Assembly: GCA_016806645.1 (NCBI GenBank)
Contig: JACSYO010000928.1
Coordinates: forward strand, 970,001 to 1,034,000
Direction: 5' to 3'
Origin: Ophiodon elongatus
Lineage: Eukaryota > Chordata > Actinopteri > Perciformes > Hexagrammidae
Length of the DNA stretch: 64,000 nt
Positions 1 through 10,164 of this stretch are shown one piece after another. Positions within the stretch are counted from its first letter, which is position 1. Every line of letters begins with the position of its first letter. The notes under the pieces were generated by a model that saw nothing but the letters and a program-made list of their open reading frames with translations, was not told the DNA's origin and did not search any database. Made by a program: the position numbers and the translations under genes.

Positions 1-52
1 TAATATGGTAATAATGATCATGATTGTAAAAGCTGTAATTAAAAAACATACC

Positions 53-1092
53 TGTAAAATGCTACTGAAGGAGTTATTTGCAGTTTCCCCTCACGATGAC
101 GAAGATAGGCTGTAATGGGCAGAGATGGAGGTACCAGTCATCAGATGCTTGTAGAACTGTCATCTTCAGTTTGAATACGTTAGTGTTAAACTCTGCAGCA
201 AGGGAGTTGTTTACAGCCCCCCGTGCCCCCTCCCCCATGTATTTTACATGATTATTGTATAGCATACTTTACTATGATTCTTTTGTCGATGTGTCCTTGG
301 GCAAGACACTTAACCCCAAATTGCTCCACTTATGAATGGGTATGAATGTTAGTTAGAATCCTGATGGGCAGGTGGCACCTTGCACACCTGTCATCAGTGT
401 ATGAATGGGTGTGAATGGGTGAATGATGACAAAGTGTTAAAGTGCTTTGAGTGGTCGGAAGACTAGAAAAGCGCTGTACAGGTCCATTTACCATTTATTC
501 ATTTCTTTTGTATGACTCTTAAATGGCATACTACTATATACTATGCTTTTATGGCATTCTCTACTTAAGATGATGATTATAAAATGTTTATGACATTTGA
601 ATGGCATACTTTACAATTCTATTTTTTTACATACTATATGACATATGACATACTATAAAATGACATTTTCATGGCACACTACAGAAAGAATGTTTAAATA
701 TTCATAATCTTAGTTTTACTGCTGTTTCCTTACCTCGAGTGTGTGCAGAATCCTCCGCTTGTCTTAGATCTTGTAATAGAGGCAGCTGAGCTACTTTTGA
801 TGATCCTCACCATGGTCCTCCAGCTGTTCCTTCGGCGCTTTCTGGAGGTAGGCGACACAAATAACATCGCATACACTCAACCTTTCAAATATATCAATCA
901 TTTCATTGGATTCCTGCAGTTTCTAGCTGTGTACAGACGGTGGTCTTCTCTTCTTGATGTCCACGTCTCTATGACTTCTGCTGCTGAAGATGATCTCTCA
1001 GTTGGTCTGTATGACGTCGCTCTTCTTCCCAGATGTTGACATTGAGATAGCATGTCTAAGTGTGTGACAAATAAAAGCACCTGTCTCAACAC
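53..1092 (-). other. Exon-like segments of an unassigned minus-strand transcript
   Basis: Two segments end in good minus-strand donors: one up to 734 (CTCGAG/GTAAGG) with an acceptor-like CTACCTCCAG near 852, and one up to 53 (TTACAG/GTATGT). Upstream frames stay open at 1092-898 and 265-74, but no domain is recognised and the frames do not join convincingly. This may be a lncRNA, the 5' part of a gene outside the window, or chance. The short TG-poor AT-rich DNA between them includes the repeat at 285-500. Confidence 0.2.
285..500 (+). repeat. Dispersed teleost repeat (TGTCCTTGGGCAAGACACTT type)
   Basis: Contains the motif CCTTGGGCAAGACACTTAAC, then GTGAATGGGTGAATG, AAAGTGCTTTGAGTGGTC and AAAAGCGCTGTACAGGTCCA, in the order I know from a very abundant fish interspersed element. 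The family name is not certain to me. Degenerate, with no coding capacity. Confidence 0.65.
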
Positions 1093-1489
1093 GTAACATA
1101 ACTGACACTTAAAGTAAAAAACCTACTACAATAATACACTTTTATAGAATTCATAGTTATATAGTAAATTTTGAGTTGCATTAATTTCAAGTTGAACCAT
1201 GTTGCACAAATCCAAACCGACCTTGGTGTATGAAATGGAAAGGGGATATTTGCACCGATATAAATGATCATTTCACTTCCATTTATTTTGTCAGTAATTA
1301 ATTCATAATTTGAATACAGTTAACTTAGTATGAGGGTGTGTTTTTAAAAACATTGAATTATCTTTTTCTATGACATTGGGATCTTGCATCTTCCTACAAT
1401 TCTAGGAATAATAGCCAAACTATGTCGGCAATCGTATCAAAGAGAGCGAATTTTGAAGAAAAAAAAAAACAGATATGCTGGCGATAGTT

Positions 1490-1843
1490 GTGGCCATTGA
1501 ATTGCATCTAGTGGTGAGGTTGTTGATTGCAACTAACTAAATACACCTCAACTTACTCCTCCCCTTTCCAAGCGTGTCTGTGGGCCTCCGGGTAACGTAA
1601 AAATGCTAAATGCCCTCTCTAGAGCCAGTGTTTGGTTATCTGCTCTTGACTACTGTAGCAACATGACAGTGCAACATGGCAGACTGTGAAGAGGACCTGC
1701 TCCCTATGGAGATATAAAGGGCTCATTCTGAGCTAACGAAAATACGAGTCTTAGTTTCAGGTGATTATACACTTATGAAAACATAGTAATATATTCCATT
1801 TTTGCCGATATATCCCCCAAAAATGCTAAACACTGGACCTTAA
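1490..1843 (+). repeat. Non-autonomous percomorph repeat
   Basis: Includes GCATCTAGTGGTGAGGTTG, CCCTCTCTAGAGCCAGTGTT, GACCTGCTCCCTATGGAGAT and AAATGCTAAACACTGGACCT, a block order that I recognise from many copies in percomorph genomes. Non-coding, probably a MITE-like element. Confidence 0.6.
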
Positions 1844-2663
1844 TGTAAAAGTAACTTTTGTTCACTATCTGTGTAAAATTTCCACATATGACAACTTTGA
1901 ATTAATTTCAAATCAGTTTATTCGTACCATTTTTTGCCTTTGCAGTGAGTTAATATGCTGATCAATTCCATCACTTTTTGCGATATAAAATATTTTTGTG
2001 ATGAAAAGCGTCAGTCGTTATAAAAATTACAATATCAAATAGAAAGGACATGATCTTGATCACTTTATAGGTAGTTACAGCCCTTTATCAGCTATAATAA
2101 TGGCAAATAAATTGACACACAGTCCTCTAAGCACAATACTGCATGTTTTTGCCCAGTCGAGGGTGAATTGATCACCACAGGAGTGGAGATGAGCCAAGAC
2201 AGGAAGAGGAAACCCCATTGCTTTTTAGGCATTGGCGAAGGATATAAATAGTAGCCTACAAGTGTTACCAAGTTGACAAGGCCGTACCACCAATAGGTGC
2301 TTGTTTACTAAACAGGTGATACATTACTGAAGGTTCTAAGAGCCAAATATCGTGATGGAATAACCATAAATGTAGTTGTTCTCTGTACATATTGGGTGGC
2401 AGTGTACTATTATCCTGGGCTCAGGTATATAGGTACAGACATCACTGTGGTCGTAAGCTGTTTGACCCCGGAGGGGCAAAGGCAGTTTTTTTGTCAGTCT
2501 CCAAATGGTATTTGATTGTCTGTAGAAACAAATGGACTTGGGTCACGTTTTTTGCAGAGTGAAAGCAAATACATGGACTGTCATTCTACAAACAAAGAAC
2601 AAGTCTGCAGATTTTTCACTTTACACAACACACATAACATGTTAGGCTAACAACAATATCTAC

Positions 2664-2711
<48 letters not shown>

Positions 2712-4150
2712 TTTTTTTTTTTTTTCTGTGTTATATACAGTATATGTCTGTGTGTGTGTGTGTAAATAGGGTAGCGCCTAGCATCTATCTGTGAAATAAG
2801 CTTTAAAAAAAAACTTTCACTTCAATGTCAGTTGTCAGTCATGTTCAGGTTAGTTTTACACTGAAGGGCAAGCATGAGGCCCACATGACACTCTAGTAAT
2901 ATTATATAATGAATGCAACATAAACATGAAGGAACTCTTTCAGTGTTTATGACTTCCATTCTGTTTATATTTCATTTCAACATCCGGAGTCATGTCTGGG
3001 CAAGCTTAAATTTAAATTACATTGTCACGGATACATAATAATAAACACAATAATTTCTCTGATGTGAGACTGTTAGCAGTTTGGAAGCTCAATGAAGATA
3101 TTTTAAATAAAAGTAGACTTTGGTGGTTTAATAGCATTTCATGCTAGCGTGATGTAGCTTTCATACACCGTTTTGACTTAAAAACGTAAAAACTATATCA
3201 ATTTGGAGGAACTGACCCATGAAGTAACATCACAGTGAAATGAAACATGGTGGTAATGCACTTTGTGGAGAGAAAGTAAAGTGTCTTAGTGATGCAGAGT
3301 GTTTCTTAACTTGTGAGTTTTCGAGCTGACGTACAGCCTCTCCGGTGACCACACAGCTGCAGTCACATAAACACTTGTCTTCTGTTTGTGACTCCGTTTC
3401 ACTCACTGTTTCCCAATTCTCTCCTTCAAACACATGTATCAAAATAAGATAAACACTGTGATTCCCAGTCTTACTTTGTTGTAGTTTATTTAGCAAATGA
3501 CGCAGAGAGATGTGTTTGTGTGACATCTTCACAGAGTTGTGAAATCTTTATGTTTTTCAAGTGGAGGCCAGAATGGAAAAGCACCCTGAGTTACTTGTCC
3601 AACATGACAAAGCATTATTTTTGAACAAATCCCAAGTCAAAACAAGGTGTACTAAAAGTTTCTAAATGAAACTAAAAAGTAATTGAGGTATGGAGGGATA
3701 TCTAAAACAAATGTTGACAAAATCTCTGACTTCTACACATCTTGATTACTCAAATCACATAAAAAAGTGAATTTAAGGTTTACGGTTTTGTGGGAATAGA
3801 ATGAGAACAAGTGAAAATTCTAGCCAGTGCTTATGTGTAGTTAAGAAAGAAAATCAAATTTCATACAATACATAATTCACTTTTATTCAGACCTCCTTGG
3901 TTCATTTTCAATAACTTGTGTGTATAATGGAAACAAACGAACATAAAACCATTACATACTCCTATGTTGTGTGTGTGAGTTAGCCTGGAGGAATTTTATC
4001 CCTTCTGATTCCCAAACACCCAACTTTACAGGAACTCTTACTGTAAGTGACAGGAAGAAGCCCATACATAGTGTTTAAACACAGGTCTTCTTCTTGGCAT
4101 TAAATCACAGTTTCATTATGTAGAAATGTCTGACTCATACGCTCAGGATG
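1844..4150. other. Intergenic region upstream of fgf21
   Basis: AT-rich DNA with no frame over 100 codons. It holds a TATC/T-run microsatellite (2661-2725) and a short GT tract near 2750. The part next to fgf21 may carry regulatory sites, but none is clear beyond the TATA box and the AP-1-like site. Confidence 0.6.
2661..2725. repeat. Microsatellite (TATC)n followed by a T-run
   Basis: About twelve TATC units from 2661 to 2710, then about fifteen T. Confidence 0.95.
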
Positions 4151-4175
4151 TAGGACCTCCTTCTCCAAACTCCTT

Positions 4176-4181
4176 TATAAA
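4176..4181 (+). promoter_or_regulatory. TATA box of fgf21
   Basis: TATAAA followed by GGG, about 160 bases before the fgf21 ATG. A start site near 4205-4210 would give a 5' UTR of about 130 nt without an intron. An AP-1-like TGACTCA lies at 4131-4137. No functional data can be read from the sequence. Confidence 0.5.
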
Positions 4182-4339
4182 GGGCAAAAAAACTTGCTCC
4201 TGTTAAGGTTCATGATCGAAAAGACTTTTCTCCTACAGAGCTATATATTTACTATTTATTTTATAAGCTATTCCTTATTTTTATTGAGCTATTTTTTTTA
4301 ATTTATTCCTTATTCATCTTCCTGAATCTTTTTTTCCAA

Positions 4340-4487
4340 ATGTTTTTGTTTCCATGCACCTCTTTCTCTTACCTGTCTTCTTTTCTCTTAATCATCCCAC
4401 TTCCTTTCTCTCTGTCATTTTATCTCACTGACTCCAACCCACTTTTATCCTTCAATAATCAAGTCAGAGAGGTACACCTCTACACAG
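4340..4487 (+). CDS. fgf21: fgf21 coding exon 1
   Basis: Codes residues 1-49 plus the first base of codon 50. It holds the signal peptide (hydrophobic core about residues 9-28) and the first core strand QVREVHLYT. The ATG is the first in the frame after the TATA box. The donor is ACAG/GTATTG, phase 1. Confidence 0.85.
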
Positions 4488-5333
4488 GTATTGTTAAAAG
4501 CCTACTTGTCTTTTTAGTAATTTAGCAATATAATTAATGCAAATATGGATATATTAATCAGACAGGGCTGCTCTGAAAACACCTTTAGTTCTTAATTATG
4601 CATATTTCTGTCTTTCTTCTTCTTGCAGAGAATCACAGAAGAGGGTTGTACCTACAGATGACTCTGGATGGGAGAGTGTCAGGAAGCGATACTCAGACCA
4701 TTAACAGTGAGTATTTGGGAGATGAATTAGTAACAGAAAGCGTATGTGGGCTCAGTTTAGGATATTTTCCTTTTGAAAAACATTCACACAATGCAATGAA
4801 TAATTTGAGGTCCAGAAAATAGAGATGCATCTATTTATGTTTCTGTGCTTCAAGGTGTCCTGGAGCTGAAATCAGTTCAACCAGGCCATGTCGTTATCAT
4901 GGGACAGTCATCATCTCTGTTTCTCTGCATGGACAGTGGAGGTCATTTGAGTGGACAGGTACAGTAAGCAAAGAAAACTTCATTTTCCTAAAGTCTCCAT
5001 CCTTCCTGTCGTTACTGACAGTAACATCTGTTCACCTTTTAGGGGCAGTACTCAGAGGCCGACTGCACCTTCAGAGAACTGCTGCTGGCAGATGGATACA
5101 CCCGTTTCCTTTCCTCGCACCACAGCTTTCCTGTGTCTTTGGCATCAAGACATTTCCCGGATCGACACAGTGTCCCCTTCACTCGATTCCTACCACTTAG
5201 GAATACTTTGGCAGTGGAGAGTGTGTCTGAACAGCCACCAAACAATCAGAGGCATTTCAACGTGAACTCTGATGATCTTCTTGGAATGGGTCTGAATGCT
5301 ATGGTCAGTCCTCAGTTCTCAGTGGACAAGTAA
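4340..5333 (+). CDS. fgf21: Fibroblast growth factor 21 (whole gene, four coding exons)
   Basis: Secreted endocrine FGF; the family signals through FGF receptors with the co-receptor beta-Klotho to control lipid and glucose metabolism. Joining 4340-4487, 4629-4706, 4855-4958 and 5043-5333 gives a 206-aa protein ending in TAA; every junction has GT..AG and the phases match. Residues 1 to about 30 are a hydrophobic signal peptide. DSNPLL and QVREVHLYT (41-49) open the beta-trefoil, followed by VLELKSVQPG (77-86), CTFRELLLADGY (118-129) and FLPL (159-162). Cys100 and Cys118 are 18 residues apart, as in the conserved disulfide of FGF19-subfamily hormones. The C-terminal tail, the Klotho-binding part in the family, ends in AMVSPQFSVDK. 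Length is close to human FGF21 (209 aa). The third exon is exactly 104 nt, the classic FGF middle exon. Neighbouring kcna7 supports FGF21 over FGF19 or FGF23. The odd point is an extra intron in the part that is normally one first exon. Confidence 0.9.
4629..4706 (+). CDS. fgf21: fgf21 coding exon 2 (78 nt)
   Basis: A small exon between a TTCTTCTTCTTGCAG acceptor and an AACA/GTGAGT donor, phase 1 at both ends, coding ENHRRGLYLQMTLDGRVSG and about seven more residues. When joined it lines up almost residue for residue with the second part of the usual FGF21 first exon (LYT...LEI..DG.V.G). Confidence 0.85.
4855..4958 (+). CDS. fgf21: fgf21 coding exon 3 (104 nt, canonical FGF middle exon)
   Basis: Runs from CTTCAAG/GTGTCC to GGACAG/GTACAG. 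It codes VLELKSVQPGHVVIMG and on to SGQ, including Cys100. Its length of 104 nt and its position are the hallmark of the conserved middle coding exon of FGF genes. Confidence 0.9.
5043..5333 (+). CDS. fgf21: fgf21 coding exon 4 (terminal)
   Basis: Follows a CACCTTTTAG acceptor and codes residues 111-206 in phase 0, ending in TAA. It contains the SEADCTFRELLLADGY block, the FLPLR strand and the free tail. The tail segment SDDLLGMGLNAMVSP corresponds to the human SDPLSMVGPS region that contacts beta-Klotho. Confidence 0.9.
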   Translation, partial: GQYSEADCTFRELLLADGYTRFLSSHHSFPVSLASRHFPDRHSVPFTRFLPLRNTLAVESVSEQPPNNQRHFNVNSDDLLGMGLNAMVSPQFSVDK

Positions 5334-5635
5334 AGAAAATGAATTGAACAGATCTGTAACTTAATATGTGATGTATTTTGTATTGATCAGGGACCTGATT
5401 TTGTTGTGAAATTATAAGATTTTAGTTCTCAATATGTTTCTCATGAACATACAGTATTATTGTAACTTATTTATTTATTGTGTATGTGGTGTATTTCTAA
5501 TGGCTATTTAAAGACTGAATAATGAAGTCTGAGATTGTATAGTCAGTGCTTTGACAGCATGTTTGTGTCTGAGTAGGAAATGGACAGTGTTTGTACTATT
5601 CATGTTTATAAGACTAGAGAGAACTTCTGAATGAA

Positions 5636-5641
5636 AATAAA
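5636..5641 (+). terminator. Poly(A) signal of fgf21
   Basis: Canonical AATAAA 303 bases after the fgf21 stop codon. It is the first good match downstream and is followed by T- and GT-rich sequence. It gives a plausible 3' UTR of about 320 nt. Confidence 0.5.
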
Positions 5642-5644
5642 CAT

Positions 5645-6245
5645 GATATAAATTTCCCTTTTGTTTGTCTGAATCTGACATGTAATGATACCAAAATTCA
5701 GCGAAACAATTAAACAAACCAAGAAGGATTCATTAACAGAATGAGCAAGATCAATGATCGGAGTGTGTATGGTGGAGGAGTGAGCAAGTGGGATGAATAT
5801 TGAGACAGCAGGAGCGCTCTCTGGTGGACAAATAAGTAATGATGGAAAATAGGCCAGGTTCCCTGAACCACTTGTCTTGGTTTATGGGCTCTAGTGGTCA
5901 TTGGAGTTGTATGTTTTAGCAGTGAGTCTACTATACCATTTCTCAGATGTCACATTGTGTATTAAACCAATGACATTTCCTTACAATGTACTGTGAACCT
6001 CTCGTAGTCATAGACATTTGGGCCATGGCCTTGAACTGCAGATGACTTAGGTCCAAAACTGTTAACCTTTACTGATCTGCTGTTGAGTTTTCTTTTTCTT
6101 TTTGTGAATATTTCCTGACTTTCAGGACCACGTTTCAGATATAAAATTTCAAATAACAGTAATATAGGCTCATAATAGTCATAATAACAACAAGAGCACT
6201 ATTATATACATTCCCAAATGTATACAATATTACAGGCAGTTTGCT
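5645..6245. other. Intergenic region downstream of fgf21
   Basis: AT-rich with short frames only. I see no gene, repeat or signal that I can name here. Confidence 0.5.
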
Positions 6246-6249
6246 TCAA

Positions 6250-6640
6250 GGAATACTTCACCTATAAATGATCACATTTTACCTTGAATTCTTGAAAAAA
6301 TCTGTTTTTCTTGCACGCCTCCACGGTGAACTTAGAATCCAGAAACGTTAAAAAACAGATTAATGTTAAATCCTTGATGAGTTGAAGTAGCTAAATGAAG
6401 GCCAGGTTTATCAACAGTTAAACTATATCAAAACAGTTTATAATCCCTCATGCAGTATAATCCAAGCGTCGCTAATCCACTCGTATGCTCAGTACTTCCC
6501 AAACAAAACCTTACTAATCAAAACACTTCCGCTTTTACTGGCTCATCCCTCAGGCTTGTTTAAAATAGTAACATTTTGACGAAAATGTGCTTGGGAAGTA
6601 GCCAGTTGAGATACGGCTGGATGGAGAAGGTTGAACTATA
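6250..6640 (+). repeat. Dispersed percomorph repeat
   Basis: Begins GGAATACTTCACCTATAAAT and continues with TTTCTTGCACGCCTCCACGG, GTATAATCCAAGCG and AATGTGCTTGGGAAGTAG, the block order of a repeat that I know from fish genomes. Degenerate and non-coding. Confidence 0.55.
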
Positions 6641-6935
6641 ACTATATTTGATAAGATGGGTGGTATAGAATTTACCTTAAAATCAGGTACAATGCCACCA
6701 AATTGCCTATTAAGCTTTCCAAATATCATCACCACAGATTCTACTTTTATGGAAATTATTTTCCAATCACATCTTCACACCTGATAATACACCAATATTG
6801 AACAAAAGATACTTCACAAAAGATTATCGCCCTGCTCAGTATTTTGGTTGAGCAACCAACAGTTTCTAAACTGAGAACACAGTTCCTCAAAAACCCATTC
6901 CGCCCAAAACAAAAGAAATGAACCACTAATGATTT

Positions 6936-7149
6936 CCACCCTTCCAGTGAATTTGTAAGATTTGGCTTCGAGAGTAATGAGTGTATTTTCTGTAAAGGTG
7001 ATATTGAAACAACAGAGCATCTCTTTGTTGCATGCTCTCATGCCTAGTTGGGTTGGGTTCTGTAAACAATTCATGGAATGGTAAAACAACAATGTCTAAT
7101 ATTGATCCTAATAGTATTATTTTTGGTGCCTTATTAGAAGATAAATAAT
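6936..7149 (+). pseudogene. Decayed LINE ORF2 fragment (reverse-transcriptase C-terminal region)
   Basis: One plus-strand frame reads VRFGFESNECIFCKGDIETT and on to EHLFVACSHA, then a stop, and later in the same frame SNIDPNSIIFGALLEDK and a stop. The pattern C-x2-C, then TxEHLF and C, is the Cys-rich end of L1/Tx1-type LINE proteins. The copy is 5'-truncated and broken by a stop, so it makes no protein. Upstream to about 6780 may belong to it but is not readable. Confidence 0.6.
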
Positions 7150-7189
7150 TGACTGAATGTTCAAAGTTTTACGAATGTTAGCTCAAAGT

Positions 7190-7506
7190 GGGTGGCTCTG
7201 GCCATCTTGACAGACTAACTTCCTGTTAATCCAAAACTGGGCATAGAGGTGCACGAGGTGACGCAGCAGCGCAGACAGCCTTAATATAATTTAAACGAGT
7301 GAGTTATATAAAAATTGACCTGCATACAGTTGTCATAAACAGGGATATTAGTTGTAGAGACCAAAACTGTTTTTTGTACCAGGCTGTAAACAAGTGCTGT
7401 ATAGTTGGGCATTTTGACATATAGGTCCAAGGGGATTGACTCGCTTTTAGAGCCATCCTCAATTAGCCATTTGATGAACCGCCCTGGAGGTTGCCGCTTG
7501 GGAGGC
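7190..7506 (+). repeat. Dispersed percomorph repeat
   Basis: Blocks GTTATATAAAAATTGACCTG, CAAAACTGTTTTTTGTACCA, GGCTGTAAACAAG, AGTTGGGCATTTTGACAT and GGGATTGACTCGCTTTTAGA follow the order of a common fish repeat. The minus-strand open frame of 75 codons inside it has no gene features. Confidence 0.65.
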
Positions 7507-7509
7507 ATG

Positions 7510-8940
7510 TGAGAAAAATAAAGTTTTCCTCAAGAATTCAAAATGTCACACACAGTGAGTTTTTGATGGGTCGTGTTAAGGGTGAAAGATTCCCTATACA
7601 TTTTTTTTTCAATCCTATTGATTTTATTTTCTCTTAAAATATACATTCTCAGTGCTGCTTGATTAGTAATCTGTACAGGTAGTACATGTTTAGGTTTCTT
7701 ATCTTGCAAATTGTTTCACTTAATTTACTTACCCTTTATGGAGGGTTAAATTAGCAACAGTAACACAACCTAAAACATCATTGAAGCCATTTACACTACC
7801 AGTGTTACGTTAGTACACATACTTTCCATGGGTCATCACTGTGATGTTGTGGAAAGTCTAATGGGTTCCAGTGAAACTGAGAACAACATTTTTGGAAGCT
7901 ACTTATAACAGCTTAATAGCTGTGGACAAGGTCGGTCATAAAAGTGAAACACAGATTGGATCTGGCAGATCTCTGTGACAAAATGTTGTGCTTATAGATG
8001 CAGTAGGCTAAGCTTGTTGTATTTTATATTCCAAAATAACACTGCTATATCTAATAGGGAAATATAAAAAAAAAATCACACCAGCACCTTTTCCCGAAAC
8101 AATGAATAAATACCACAGGGAACCATAAATGGCACTGCTTCTTTTAAGAAAATTTATAAAAAATCATCTTTATTAAAAACACTGAGTGCATACTTAAGCA
8201 GGTATATGCAGAAGTTTTGTTATTGCAATAAATACGTTCCTCTTTAACACAAATGGGTAACGCCATGTCATTAAGTAATGCAGCAGTGTTGTATTATAGC
8301 ATGATAAAGGTCATGTCAGTCACTTCAGGTCACAGAAATCAAAACTACACAAATGACAACTTTGTACATTACTTACAGAAGAATGATGAGAATGTGGGGT
8401 TGGTTTACGAGAGATCGCAATCTGTCTGCAGCGACAGCTCTGCTGGTGTTTGGTTAAGTTTTGAGGAAACTTGACATCTATATTGCCAATAATCTATCTG
8501 CTTCAACTTCAAACATTTCGCCAAAAAGTGACAGTACTAAGACATTATAGTTTCAAGGTACAGAACAGACATTCAGAAAATCATTTTTTTCAAACACAAG
8601 CTCTGATTACATTAATAAATAACAACTCATATTATATTTATATCAAGACCCTGAGAATGTAAAGCTCACTGTCTTTTTCTTGCTTTTCTTTAAAGCTATA
8701 TTATACAAAAAGTTGTCTTTCAGCGACATTTGGCTGGTTAGTGTGCTGTAATAAATACCTATAAGTGAACAAGGAGAGGCAATAAAAAGTACTGCGTAGG
8801 CATATTAGCGTTATATTTATAGTTTTACTTTCCAGTATCTTTTTTCAAATTCCTTTCATTGTGTTTCATTCTGCTTTTTCATTCACCTCGTCATTTTTTT
8901 TTTACTGTCTTTGTCAAATGGTACAAAACAATGCTTACCC
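7510..8940. other. Region between the repeat cluster and the kcna7 stop
   Basis: AT-rich. The part from about 8150 to 8943 is the likely kcna7 3' UTR; the rest shows nothing that I can name. Confidence 0.4.
8169..8174 (-). terminator. Candidate poly(A) signal of kcna7
   Basis: TTTATT on the plus strand reads AATAAA on the minus strand, about 770 nt after the kcna7 stop codon. It sits in AT-rich sequence, so chance matches are common. The real 3' end could be elsewhere. Confidence 0.3.
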
Positions 8941-8943
8941 TCC

Positions 8944-9849
8944 CTACACTTGAGTAACCAGTGGTTCACTCAGATTCATCGTCCCTCCTCTAGACTCTGT
9001 GCTCTGCCCTGTAGACACACCACCCAACAGAGTCCCATTCAAAGGGTTGCAGCTGCCTTCAATGGCATAATAATCTGCCTCAGCATCTCCATCCCCTTCC
9101 TCTATTTCCTGCCCTTCTGGCCCCTCGTCCTCCCACAGACTCGTCCGGATGTGAGTGTACTCGGTATGATCCTCACATTCAGTCTCTCGATGGTAGAAGT
9201 AGCTAAAGTTGGACACTATGACGGGCACTGGCAGCGAGATGGTGAGCACACCGGCAATGGCGCACATTGAACCCACCAACTTACCCCACACTGTCTCTGG
9301 GTACATGTCACCATAGCCCACTGTGGTCATGGTGACAACTGCCCACCAGAAGGCATGTGGTATACTGATAAAGTCTGTGTTGGTATGGTCAGACTCAGCA
9401 AAGTAGATGGCGCTGGAGAAGATTATGACGCCAATAAACAGGAAGAAGATAAGCAGGCCCAGCTCGCGCATGCTGGCCCTCAGTGTTTGACCAAGGATCT
9501 GGAGGCCCTTAGAGTGACGAGACAACTTGAAGATCCTGAACACCCTCACTAACCTGATGACTCTGATGATGGCCAAAGATGTGGCTGGTGCGGCGTCATT
9601 GTCCTTAGCCAGCTCTGTTCCCAGAGTGACAAAATAGGGTAGGATGGCACTGAAATCGATGATGTTCATGACATCCTTGAAGAAGTGCATCTTGCTGGGA
9701 GAGCAAGTGAAGCGCATGAGGAGCTCGAAGGAGAACCAGCATATACAAATGCTCTCCACCAGGAAGAAGGGGTCATGGAAAACATTTTGTGGAAGAGGCA
9801 TGTTCTCAGATACGTTCTTTGCCTGGGAGTGGTACTTGTAAAAATATTC
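8944..9849 (-). CDS. kcna7: kcna7 coding exon 2 (S2 to C-terminus)
   Basis: Starts with GAA after a pyrimidine-rich acceptor (CTCCTTTACTTCAG) and codes residues 231-531, ending VTQV then TAG. It carries the voltage sensor, pore and tail. The S4-S5 and pore blocks (FKLSRHSKGLQILGQTLRAS, TTVGYGDMYP) are typical of Kv1. The tail is acidic (EDEGPEGQEIEEGDGDAEAD). Confidence 0.9.
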   Translation of the reverse strand, partial: EYFYKYHSQAKNVSENMPLPQNVFHDPFFLVESICICWFSFELLMRFTCSPSKMHFFKDVMNIIDFSAILPYFVTLGTELAKDNDAAPATSLAIIRVIRLVRVFRIFKLSRHSKGLQILGQTLRASMRELGLLIFFLFIGVIIFSSAIYFAESDHTNTDFISIPHAFWWAVVTMTTVGYGDMYPETVWGKLVGSMCAIAGVLTISLPVPVIVSNFSYFYHRETECEDHTEYTHIRTSLWEDEGPEGQEIEEGDGDAEADYYAIEGSCNPLNGTLLGGVSTGQSTESRGGTMNLSEPLVTQV

Positions 9850-10111
9850 CTGAAGTAAAGGAGACAGGAGAGGAAAATATAAAACATAATTGTAAAATAT
9901 AGCAGTATCACTATAACAAGAATGAAAATACACATAACTGTCATTTTGTTAATCGTTCTTCAAACTATGAATAATTTGAAGGGGTACAGTAAATATGAAA
10001 ATAAACTGAGCAACCTTTCATGACGAGTGTAGTCCGGCACATAACCCTCCATAAAACAGCGAATTGACGTTTTTACACTTTTTGGTCGGATAAAAAAAAC
10101 ACACACACACA

Positions 10112-10164
<53 letters not shown>

